Below, piece after piece: positions 1-5,109 of a stretch of DNA of 5,139 nucleotides (position 1 is its first letter; every line of letters begins with the position of its first letter). The notes beneath the pieces are model-generated. The model was given only the letters and a program-made list of their open reading frames with translations, ran no database searches and was not told where the DNA came from. The position numbers and the translations under genes are program-made. The stretch comes from Deltaproteobacteria bacterium (lineage in GTDB: Bacteria > Desulfobacterota > Desulfobacteria > Desulfobacterales > JAFDHS01): NCBI GenBank assembly GCA_019308655.1, contig JAFDHS010000090.1:1-5139 (forward strand). Reading direction: 5' to 3'.

Positions 1-10
1 CTTCCTTCTT

Positions 11-95
11 GGAATTTAGTTTTTTCCTTCATGGAATTTAAAAACCGAATTTGGAATTTTTCCCCATGGAGGTTAAACCCATGGAGGCTAAAGCC
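11..95. repeat. Degenerate short tandem repeat (GGAATTT, then CATGGAGG units)
   Basis: GGAATTT occurs at 11-17, 33-39 and 53-59, so the unit spacing is 22 then 20 bp. It is followed by two near-identical units, CATGGAGGTTAAACC (65-79) and CATGGAGGCTAAAGCC (80-95). All five share a TGGA core with a T/A-rich tail, which suggests one decayed tandem array. One plus frame stays open from the window edge to a stop at 190-192. It would give a Trp/Asn/Leu-rich peptide (WNF, PWRLNPWRLKP) that simply echoes the repeat, so I do not call it a gene. It could be an intergenic repeat that continues left of the window. Confidence 0.5.
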
Positions 96-420
96 GATGT
101 TAAATTTAAGTCAAAAGGCATTATTAAATCTTAAACCGGTTTGCCAAATAAAAACGCAGAATTTGATGTATAAGCAGAATGCAGCAATTTAAGTGCCACT
201 AAGCGGATATTTTTATAATATTTAATTTGTATTTAAATATCAATTTGTTATAGATAATGTTGGCGGGTAGGTTTTATGATAACTCATAGAAATCCGGATT
301 TATGATTATGTAAATGACATCACAATTACATAAAATTGTGTACTTTATTTCATAGCCTTTGATGGGTTTTTAAAATGTCCATTCCGGAAAATTATTTTTT
401 GTGTTTTTACCATACTGACT
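96..420. other. Intergenic stretch without a recognisable gene
   Basis: Apart from the dyad at 321-340, this AT-rich stretch shows nothing I can name. It has frequent stops in all frames, no tRNA-like or rRNA-like sequence and no clear terminator. A small dyad, TATGA-TAAC-TCATA, lies at 275-288. It is too short to mean much alone, but together with the larger dyad it makes 270-345 the most operator-like part of the leader region. Confidence 0.4.
321..340. promoter_or_regulatory. Perfect 7+7 bp inverted repeat, possible operator
   Basis: CACAATT (321-327) and AATTGTG (334-340) are exact reverse complements separated by ACATAA. There is no T-run after it on either strand, so it does not look like a terminator. 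The 20 bp two-fold symmetric shape is that of a dimeric repressor or activator site. It lies about 80 bp upstream of the candidate -10 element of hsp20, which would suit an activator or a remote operator. No known operator consensus such as CIRCE is matched. Confidence 0.3.
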
Positions 421-421
421 G

Positions 422-430
422 TGATATAAT
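422..430 (+). promoter_or_regulatory. Extended -10 promoter candidate for hsp20
   Basis: The sequence reads TGATATAAT: a perfect TATAAT (425-430) preceded by the TGn extension (422-424). The -35 region at optimal spacing (about 402-407, TGTTTT) is poor, which is tolerated when the -10 is extended. Transcription would begin near 437, giving a leader of about 125 nt before the hsp20 start codon. That is long enough to hold the regulatory hairpin at 529-559. No sigma-32-like CTTGAAA/CCCCAT pair and no CIRCE element were seen, so heat control at the transcription step is not evident. Confidence 0.45.
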
Positions 431-528
431 TTTTTTGCGTATTTTATTCGTAATATATCCTGCCATAATTAATGTTTCACGGAACGAGCCGAAATCGTAT
501 TTTAAAATTTTTATAATCATAAATAAAC

Positions 529-559
529 TAAACCATCCGGAAAACAGAAAGGAGGTTTA
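529..559 (+). promoter_or_regulatory. Hairpin sequestering the hsp20 ribosome binding site (candidate RNA thermometer)
   Basis: UAAACC (529-534) pairs with GGUUUA (554-559). After a single bulged A (535), UCC (536-538) pairs with GGA (551-553). This gives a nine-pair stem closed by the 12 nt loop 539-550. The paired right arm is the GGAGG of the Shine-Dalgarno sequence (551-555), only a few bases from the AUG at 563, so the folded leader should block ribosome loading. A short, bulged, AU-containing stem over the ribosome binding site of a small heat shock gene is the architecture of known RNA thermometers such as ROSE, fourU and the cyanobacterial hsp17 element. The pairing is seen in the sequence. 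Temperature sensing is inferred. It is not a fourU motif and lacks the ROSE signature. Confidence 0.5.
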
Positions 560-562
560 ATA

Positions 563-1000
563 ATGCCCGAGCTGACCATATGGATAGATAAGGAAATGAG
601 GAAATTGAAAAGAGATATGGACCGCCTCATGTACAGGTTGTGCAATGATTTTGATATGCCTGTTTTGCCAAGGGTCATCAGTAAGGTTCCCTTTATAAAT
701 TTATTACAAACAAAGGACCATTTGGTTGTCAATGCTGAGATACCCGGTTTTAATCCGGAGAATTTGGACATTTCGATCAACGATGGTGTCCTGACCATTA
801 AAGGGGAGATGAAACAAGAAGTCGTTAAGAAAGGTGGAAAAATTGAGGTAAGACAAGAGTCTTTTTCCCGGAACATTCCACTCCCTTGTCGGGTAATGCT
901 CGACAAGGTTGAGGCGACCTATACAAACGGCATATTAAATGTATTTATTCCTAAATACAAACCGGAAAACGCCCGGGAAGTTAAAATCAGAATAGAGTAA
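563..1000 (+). CDS. Small heat shock protein, Hsp20/alpha-crystallin family
   Basis: This is an ATP-independent holdase that binds partly unfolded proteins in the cytoplasm and keeps them refoldable; it usually works as a large oligomer. At 145 residues it is a normal bacterial length. Residues 1-40 form a charged, helical N-terminal arm (KEMRKLKRDMDRLMYRL). The alpha-crystallin domain runs from about 43 to 132, with IPGF (60-63), DGVLTIKGE (74-82), the RQESFSRNIPLP strand (98-109) and the hallmark A-x-x-x-NG-I-L (A118, N122-G123, I124-L125). An IRI (142-144) near the C-terminus matches the I-x-I/V oligomerisation motif. The start is fixed by a near-perfect AAAGGAGGT (548-556) six bases ahead. 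That site is buried in the hairpin at 529-559, suggesting translational control. Downstream lies a Lon-like protease gene, 161 bp away on the same strand with no terminator between, so the two could be co-expressed. The family call is firm; the specific client set is unknown. Confidence 0.93.
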   Translation: MPELTIWIDKEMRKLKRDMDRLMYRLCNDFDMPVLPRVISKVPFINLLQTKDHLVVNAEIPGFNPENLDISINDGVLTIKGEMKQEVVKKGGKIEVRQESFSRNIPLPCRVMLDKVEATYTNGILNVFIPKYKPENAREVKIRIE

Positions 1001-1061
1001 TTTATTATCAATTGCCTCAGATACATTATTTCAGAAGCCCTTTTTTGCCCTTGGAAAACTC

Positions 1062-1090
1062 TTGATCCTGTCTTTGAATCAAAATTTATT
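1062..1090 (+). promoter_or_regulatory. Weak sigma-70-like promoter candidate upstream of the Lon-like gene
   Basis: TTGATC (1062-1067) and TTTATT (1085-1090) are spaced by 17 bp, four of six matches each to TTGACA and TATAAT. If used, transcription would start near 1097 and leave a leader of about 65 nt. An 8 bp direct repeat, AAGCTATC, follows at 1105-1112 and 1125-1132. The match is modest for AT-rich DNA, and the gene could equally be read through from hsp20. Confidence 0.22.
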
Positions 1091-1161
1091 TCATCTGAAT
1101 TTCCAAGCTATCCTGAAAGACTTTAAGCTATCTAAAATAAATAAAAATGAGGAGTCCATAA

Positions 1162-3645
1162 ATGCCCGAGAATAAAACAGATAAAACAGTGAGTGTTGAT
1201 AAACTCAGATGGCGCCTTGATCCGGCCACCTTGCCGTTTGAAAGTACTGAAGACGTTGAACCGCTGAAAAAGATTATCGGCCAGAAAAGAGGCATAGAGG
1301 CCTTCCGCTTTGGCATGGATATTAATAAAGAGGGATACAATGTTTTCGTAACAGGGGCCTTGGGTACGGGGAAAATGTCCACGGTTCGAAAATTACTCGA
1401 TGAGATATCCCGGAAAAAGGGTATGGTACCGGACGACCTTTGTTATGTGAATAATTTCAAAAATCCTGAGGCGCCTATCCTCCTCCGCCTCAAGGCAGGA
1501 ACAGGGCAGGAATTTAAAAAGGAAGTTCATAATTTTACAGAATTTCTTAAAAAGCAAATCCCGCAACTTTTTACCAGTCAGGATTATCTGAGCCGAAAAA
1601 AAGAGATTGCGGAACAATATGAGAAAAAGGCTAAAAATTTTTTCAAAGAGCTTGATAAGGAAGTCCGGGAGCAGGGTTTTGCTCTTGTGGATATACAGGT
1701 AGGACAGGTTAGGCGGCCTGAACTTATGCCTTTGGTTGATGAAAAACCCATGCATATTGATCAGGTTGAAGATATGGTGGACAGGGGAAGGTTCCCAAAG
1801 GAAGAGTTTGAGGAGTTGAAAAAAAAGCAGGAAAAACTCAGAGATCAGATAGACAAAATTTTCCTTCAACTCAGAGATCTGCAAAAGGAGATTCAGGAAA
1901 ATATTGAGGAAATGGACCGCTTCATGTTTATGAAAGCGGCAACGCAACTGGTTGTGCCCATAAGGGATAAATATAAAATTAAAGAGATTGATATGTACTT
2001 TAATGACATGCTTGAGGATATGACTGAGAATTTACATATTTTCATGCCCCAGGCCCAGCAACCAGCACCTGGAATACCCTTTTTGCCTGCTTCCGCCGAT
2101 CTTTTTCAACCTTATCAGGTCAATCTTATGGTGGATAACGCTGATCAGAAGTCAGCCCCCGTGATTGTGGAATCCTATCCCACATACCGGAACCTTTTCG
2201 GCAGTATAGAAAGGGTTGTTGATCGAAGCGGCGTATGGAAGACGGATTTCAGCAAAATTACGGCCGGGTCTTTTATTAAGGCTAACGGGGGGTATCTGGT
2301 CCTGAATTTACTTGATGTCATTGTAGAACCGGGGGTATGGCCCTCACTCAAACGATCACTGAAAACAAAAAAAATGGAGATTGAGACGTACGATCCCTTT
2401 TATTTGTTCACCACCACCTCTTTAAAACCGCAACCCATTGATATGGATATTAAGGTGGTTATTATCTCGGATGAGCGGTGGTATCATCTGCTTATGGCCT
2501 ATGATCCGGATGTTAAAAAGATTTTTAAAGTAAAAGCGGATTTTGATACCGCCATGAACAAAAACGAAGAGAACATCCGCCAGTTTGCAGAGTTTATCAA
2601 AAGAAAAAAAGATGAGGAGGATTTGAAGCCCTTTGACAAAACAGCCATAGCTGCACTGGTCGAAGATGCGGTTCGCATGGCAGGGCGTCAGGAAAAAATC
2701 GCTACGCGTTTTCCTGTCATAACAGATCTCATCCGGGAGGCGGATTACTGGGCCGGCCGGGAAAATGAGGCGGTGGTCCGGGAAAGCCATGTGGATAAGG
2801 CCATTGAAGCCAGGGTATACCGATCCAACATGATTGAAGAGCATATTCAGGAAATGATCAATCGTGGAACTTTGATGATCGATGTTGACGGAAAGGTGGT
2901 CGGCCAGGTTAACGGCCTTGCCGTTTATCAGGTAGGGGATTATTCATTCGGAAAGCCTTCCCGTATTACCGCTTCCACCTCCATGGGCCGCTCCGGCATT
3001 ATCAATATTGAAAGAGAAGCCGACTTGTCGGGTAATACCTATAATAAGGGGCTCCTGATTGTAAGCGGCTACCTGAGAGAAAAGTATGCTCAGGATAAAC
3101 CGTTGAGTATGAGCGCCAGCATTGCCTTTGAGCAGTCTTACAGCGGTGTGGACGGGGACAGTGCATCTTCAACCGAAGTCTATGCCCTGCTTTCCAGCCT
3201 TTCCGGTCTTCCCTTAAGACAGGATATAGCGGTTACCGGTTCCGTCAATCAGAAAGGAGAAATACAGGCCATCGGCGGTGTCAATCAAAAAATAGAAGGC
3301 TTCTACGACTGTTGCTCTAAAATCAAGTTCACCGGCCGCCAGGGGGTGATGATACCGGAAAGTAATGTCAAAGACCTTATGCTTCGTAAGGATGTGGTCA
3401 AAGCGGTGGAAAATGGAAAGTTCTATATTTATGGGGTAAAAACCATTGATGAAGGTATCGAAATCCTGACCGATAAAAAGGCCGGAGAAAAACAGCCTGA
3501 CGGGACCTACCTCGAAGGATCAATTAATTATATGGTCGATGAAAAATTGAGGGAATTGGCTGAAGGGCTGAAGAAGTTTGGTGGAAAAGAAGAAGAAGAG
3601 GGAAACAAGAAAGAATCAAAAAAATCCGGGTGTCATTCCTGTTAA
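1162..3645 (+). CDS. Lon-like ATP-dependent serine protease (AAA_32 + Lon_C, LonB/LonC-like)
   Basis: This looks like a cytoplasmic AAA+ protease that unfolds and degrades proteins, of the long Lon-related family that lacks the classical Lon N-terminal domain. Its 827 residues are usual for that family. The start follows GAGGAG (1149-1154) by seven bases. An ATPase core begins near residue 20, with Walker A GALGTGK (65-71). A long helical insertion spans about 130-260; its 213-253 stretch is strongly charged and coiled-coil-like. A Pro/Ala-rich linker (296-312) leads to the family signature VNLMVDN (319-325), the APVIVESYPTYRNLFG stretch (332-347), and ANGGYLVLNLLD (374-385). FKVKADFD (455-462) lies in the sensor/arginine region. 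The Lon_C peptidase domain occupies about 570-770, with catalytic Ser667 in DGDSAS and Lys710 in GGVNQK, 43 residues apart as in E. coli Lon (S679/K722). Odd points: Met72 follows the Walker A lysine, Asn-Leu sits at the expected Walker B Asp-Glu, and the tail ends in Cys-His-Ser-Cys. Protease identity is firm; substrates are unknown. Confidence 0.92.
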   Translation: MPENKTDKTVSVDKLRWRLDPATLPFESTEDVEPLKKIIGQKRGIEAFRFGMDINKEGYNVFVTGALGTGKMSTVRKLLDEISRKKGMVPDDLCYVNNFKNPEAPILLRLKAGTGQEFKKEVHNFTEFLKKQIPQLFTSQDYLSRKKEIAEQYEKKAKNFFKELDKEVREQGFALVDIQVGQVRRPELMPLVDEKPMHIDQVEDMVDRGRFPKEEFEELKKKQEKLRDQIDKIFLQLRDLQKEIQENIEEMDRFMFMKAATQLVVPIRDKYKIKEIDMYFNDMLEDMTENLHIFMPQAQQPAPGIPFLPASADLFQPYQVNLMVDNADQKSAPVIVESYPTYRNLFGSIERVVDRSGVWKTDFSKITAGSFIKANGGYLVLNLLDVIVEPGVWPSLKRSLKTKKMEIETYDPFYLFTTTSLKPQPIDMDIKVVIISDERWYHLLMAYDPDVKKIFKVKADFDTAMNKNEENIRQFAEFIKRKKDEEDLKPFDKTAIAALVEDAVRMAGRQEKIATRFPVITDLIREADYWAGRENEAVVRESHVDKAIEARVYRSNMIEEHIQEMINRGTLMIDVDGKVVGQVNGLAVYQVGDYSFGKPSRITASTSMGRSGIINIEREADLSGNTYNKGLLIVSGYLREKYAQDKPLSMSASIAFEQSYSGVDGDSASSTEVYALLSSLSGLPLRQDIAVTGSVNQKGEIQAIGGVNQKIEGFYDCCSKIKFTGRQGVMIPESNVKDLMLRKDVVKAVENGKFYIYGVKTIDEGIEILTDKKAGEKQPDGTYLEGSINYMVDEKLRELAEGLKKFGGKEEEEGNKKESKKSGCHSC

Positions 3646-3702
3646 GAATAAATTACAAAAGATTAATTAATCCGGTATCTTGGCTGATAAAAAAAGTGTT
3701 GG

Positions 3703-3769
3703 TTCCCGCTTTTGAGGCAAGGACAGGCGATCACGGTTTCAGTTTGTCATTCCCGAGAAGGCGGGAAAT
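3703..3769. repeat. TTCCCG/CGGGAA inverted repeats, resembling a dispersed intergenic repeat
   Basis: GTCATTCCCG (3746-3755) and CGGGAA (3762-3767) form a six-pair stem with an AGAAGG loop. A second left arm, TTCCCGC (3703-3709), is an exact match to GCGGGAA (3761-3767), so two alternative foldings are possible. The local text GTCATTCCCG..AAGGCGGGAA looks like the dispersed intergenic palindromes common in proteobacterial genomes. Only one copy is visible, so the repeat family is inferred from memory of its form. There is no T-run after it, so as a terminator for the Lon-like gene it would be weak. Confidence 0.4.
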
Positions 3770-3824
3770 TCAAGTCTATATTGCCCGGATGTATTGAAAT
3801 GTTACATAAATCAAGCATAACTCT

Positions 3825-4493
3825 ATGAAACAAGGCGATTTTAATCTATTAAAGAAAAAATTACCTGAATTCCCCGGCATTCAGGGAAAGGAAAAATACT
3901 TTAATTCCGTGGTATTGGTGCCTCTGGTTTTGATAGATGGTGAATACCATTTTTTATTTCAGAAAAGAGCCGCCCATATCCGACAGGGAGGAGAAATTTG
4001 TTTTCCGGGAGGCCGTCATGACCCCAAATGTGATTTGACCTATAAAGAGACCGCTATTCGGGAAACCGTTGAAGAAATCGGGATTAAAAGAGAAAAAATA
4101 AAGATTCACGGGAATCTTGATACCCTCATCGCTTTAATAGGGGCAACGGTAGACGCATTTATTGCGACGCTCGAAATAAAAAGTCCGGATGAATTGACCC
4201 CTCAAAAAAATGAAGTGGAAAAGCTTTTTACTTTACCGGTATCTTTTTTTGAACGCAATGAACCGGAAAAATATAGTGTGAGATCGGAAATTCAATCTTC
4301 ATATATGGATCAGAACGGTGAAAAAGTGGTTTTGCTGCCGACCGAAGCGCTGAATTTACCTGAAAGGTATGCCGAATCCTGGGGATTCAGGCGTCACCGG
4401 ATATTGGTTTACAATACTCGGGAGACGCCTATTTGGGGTATTACCGCAGAAATAATATACGAGATAATCCAAAAAATCAGATGCAGATCGTAG
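3825..4493 (+). CDS. NUDIX hydrolase, CoA-pyrophosphatase-like
   Basis: Members of this family split a nucleoside diphosphate linked to another group; the CoA type cuts coenzyme A into 3',5'-ADP and 4'-phosphopantetheine using Mg2+ or Mn2+. The 222-residue protein has FQKRAAHIRQGGEICFPGG (45-63) leading into the NUDIX helix, then AIRETVEEIGI (77-87) with metal-binding E80, E83 and E84. Further CoA-type features are GNLDTL (96-101), the GATVDAFIA segment (106-114), EVEKLFTLPVSFF (130-142) and IWGITAEIIYEI (203-214) near the end. The loop between GG and RE is two residues longer than the classic 23-residue NUDIX box, and its first conserved Glu is not in register. No signal peptide is seen. The ATG has no Shine-Dalgarno sequence, but an in-frame TAA at 3807-3809 rules out any start much further upstream. 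It converges with the toxin-antitoxin operon over 27 bp. The NUDIX assignment is firm; CoA as substrate is likely but unproven. Confidence 0.85.
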   Translation: MKQGDFNLLKKKLPEFPGIQGKEKYFNSVVLVPLVLIDGEYHFLFQKRAAHIRQGGEICFPGGRHDPKCDLTYKETAIRETVEEIGIKREKIKIHGNLDTLIALIGATVDAFIATLEIKSPDELTPQKNEVEKLFTLPVSFFERNEPEKYSVRSEIQSSYMDQNGEKVVLLPTEALNLPERYAESWGFRRHRILVYNTRETPIWGITAEIIYEIIQKIRCRS

Positions 4494-4520
4494 TTTAAAA
4501 ACCAATTTCCGTCACCTCCA

Positions 4521-4742
4521 CTAAACCCTTTGTAATCTTTCGGCAATCCAAATTTTAATAATAGATTGGCGAGGTACGCCAAGGCGCTTTGCTTCCTTAT
4601 CCAAGCGTTGGATCATCCATAAGGGAAAATCCACATTGACTCTTTTTTGTTTTTGTCCAGGCCTTTTGGCTTTTGAAAGATCTATAAATTCGGTAATGTC
4701 TTCTCCGTTATCAAATTTTTTGTCTAACTCACTAGCTTTCAT
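4521..4742 (-). CDS. Ribbon-helix-helix (CopG/BrnA-like) antitoxin
   Basis: This 73-residue protein is the likely antitoxin partner of the BrnT-like toxin upstream. Residues 33-39 (KRVNVDF) give the DNA-contacting beta strand, 41-54 the first helix, and GVPRQSIIKIWIAERL (55-70) the turn and second helix of a ribbon-helix-helix dimer. The N-terminal part, with FDNGEDITEFIDLSKAK (10-26), is acidic then basic and is the probable toxin-binding segment. The start lies inside the end of the toxin gene (11 bp overlap, 4732-4742). It is preceded by GAGGT (minus strand, 4751-4755) with an eight-base gap, so translation is probably coupled to the toxin. Family antitoxins neutralise the toxin by direct binding and repress their own promoter with it; that is known for BrnTA and inferred here. 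The protein resembles the CopG-type partners of BrnT more than the founding BrnA in detail, so I withhold a symbol. Confidence 0.82.
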   Translation of the reverse strand: MKASELDKKFDNGEDITEFIDLSKAKRPGQKQKRVNVDFPLWMIQRLDKEAKRLGVPRQSIIKIWIAERLQRV

Positions 4743-4992
4743 ATATTTCGACCTCTTCCTTGCGGGATCGTCGGACTGAAATAATTCTTATTTTTTCAGT
4801 CCGGTACGTTATGATTCCTGACCAATATTTCCCAAAAATTTTACCAATTACCAGAAATCTTGGTGCATCTATAGTTTTGGCTGGAATTTCTATTCGGTCG
4901 GGATCTTCCCACAGCGTCTGGGCTTCAATGAAGTCGATCCCATGCTTTTTTTTGTTGGTTTCACTCTTTTGAATATCAAATTCGAATTTCAT
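4732..4992 (-). CDS. brnT: BrnT-type toxin of a type II toxin-antitoxin system
   Basis: BrnT toxins have a RelE-like fold and act as ribonucleases that halt translation. This 86-residue protein has the normal length and pattern: FEFDIQKSETNKKKHGIDF (3-21) with the conserved KHG (16-18), the helix EAQTLWEDP (23-31), a central R45 and G50, then ITYRTEKIRIISVRRS (61-76) and a terminal EEVEIYES. No key part is missing, so it looks intact. It comes first in the operon, as in Brucella brnTA, and overlaps the antitoxin gene by 11 bp. The start has no Shine-Dalgarno sequence. A strong promoter just upstream (5005-5032) predicts a transcript beginning only about six bases before the ATG, so initiation may be nearly leaderless. 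Alternatively, a second TATAAT at 5016-5021 could give a leader of about 17 nt. The family call is strong; activity is not shown. Confidence 0.88.
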   Translation of the reverse strand: MKFEFDIQKSETNKKKHGIDFIEAQTLWEDPDRIEIPAKTIDAPRFLVIGKIFGKYWSGIITYRTEKIRIISVRRSRKEEVEIYES

Positions 4993-5004
4993 AATGATGT
5001 AATA

Positions 5005-5032
5005 AATATACCAATATTATACTTTATGTCAA
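5005..5032 (-). promoter_or_regulatory. Strong promoter of the brnT-antitoxin operon with overlapping dyad
   Basis: On the minus strand a perfect TTGACA (5027-5032) is followed after 16 bp by TATATT (5005-5010), which carries the TGn extension (TGG, 5011-5013). An imperfect palindrome, AATAT-nnnn-ATATT (5005-5018), covers the -10. The heptamer CAATATT recurs at 5012-5018 and 5030-5036, an 18 bp period. Such symmetric and repeated half-sites over the promoter are what an autoregulating ribbon-helix-helix antitoxin would bind. Operator function is inferred. Confidence 0.6.
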
Positions 5033-5047
5033 TATTTCGATTGAATG

Positions 5048-5078
5048 AAAACAGGGCGGGCAAGCATTCCTGTTTTTT
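5048..5078 (+). terminator. Terminator-like hairpin with T-tract
   Basis: AAAACAGG (5048-5055) pairs exactly with CCTGTTTT (5069-5076), and a run of six T (5073-5078) closes it in the plus direction. Read on the minus strand the stem is followed by TTTT only. It could stop plus-strand readthrough coming past the toxin operon, or insulate that operon from whatever lies to the right. Much of the stem is A/T and the loop is 13 nt, so the strength is uncertain. Confidence 0.35.
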
Positions 5079-5092
5079 GTTACCTTGCTTTA

Positions 5093-5109
5093 AGCCTGTC
5101 TGCCAGGCT
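5093..5109. repeat. Short GC-rich inverted repeat
   Basis: AGCCTG (5093-5098) and CAGGCT (5104-5109) form a perfect six-pair stem with a TCTGC loop, directly next to the hairpin at 5048-5078. The flanking last 50 bases are more GC-rich than the promoter region beside them, which hints at the edge of a different element continuing past the window. There is no T-run. Confidence 0.35.

Noticed and set aside
262..280. Possible sigma-54 site (TTGGCGGGTAGG)
   Set aside because: The required GC dinucleotide ten bases downstream of GG is absent.
375..560. 61-codon plus-strand frame ending two bases before hsp20
   Set aside because: It has no ribosome binding site, an unusual Phe/Ile-rich composition typical of AT-rich noncoding DNA, and it spans the hsp20 promoter candidate and regulatory hairpin.
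1393..1947. 184-codon minus-strand frame inside the Lon-like gene (similar ones at 517-906, 1128-1382 and 2422-2844)
   Set aside because: These lie antisense to well-supported genes, have no ribosome binding sites or recognisable domains, and arise from the codon pattern of the real genes.
3781..3808. Possible promoter TTGCCC-16-TACATA for the NUDIX gene
   Set aside because: Only about half of the bases match consensus in each box; it is not better than chance in this AT-rich gap.
4760..4972. 70-codon plus-strand frame opposite brnT
   Set aside because: It lies entirely antisense to a toxin gene with clear family motifs, and has no family resemblance of its own.
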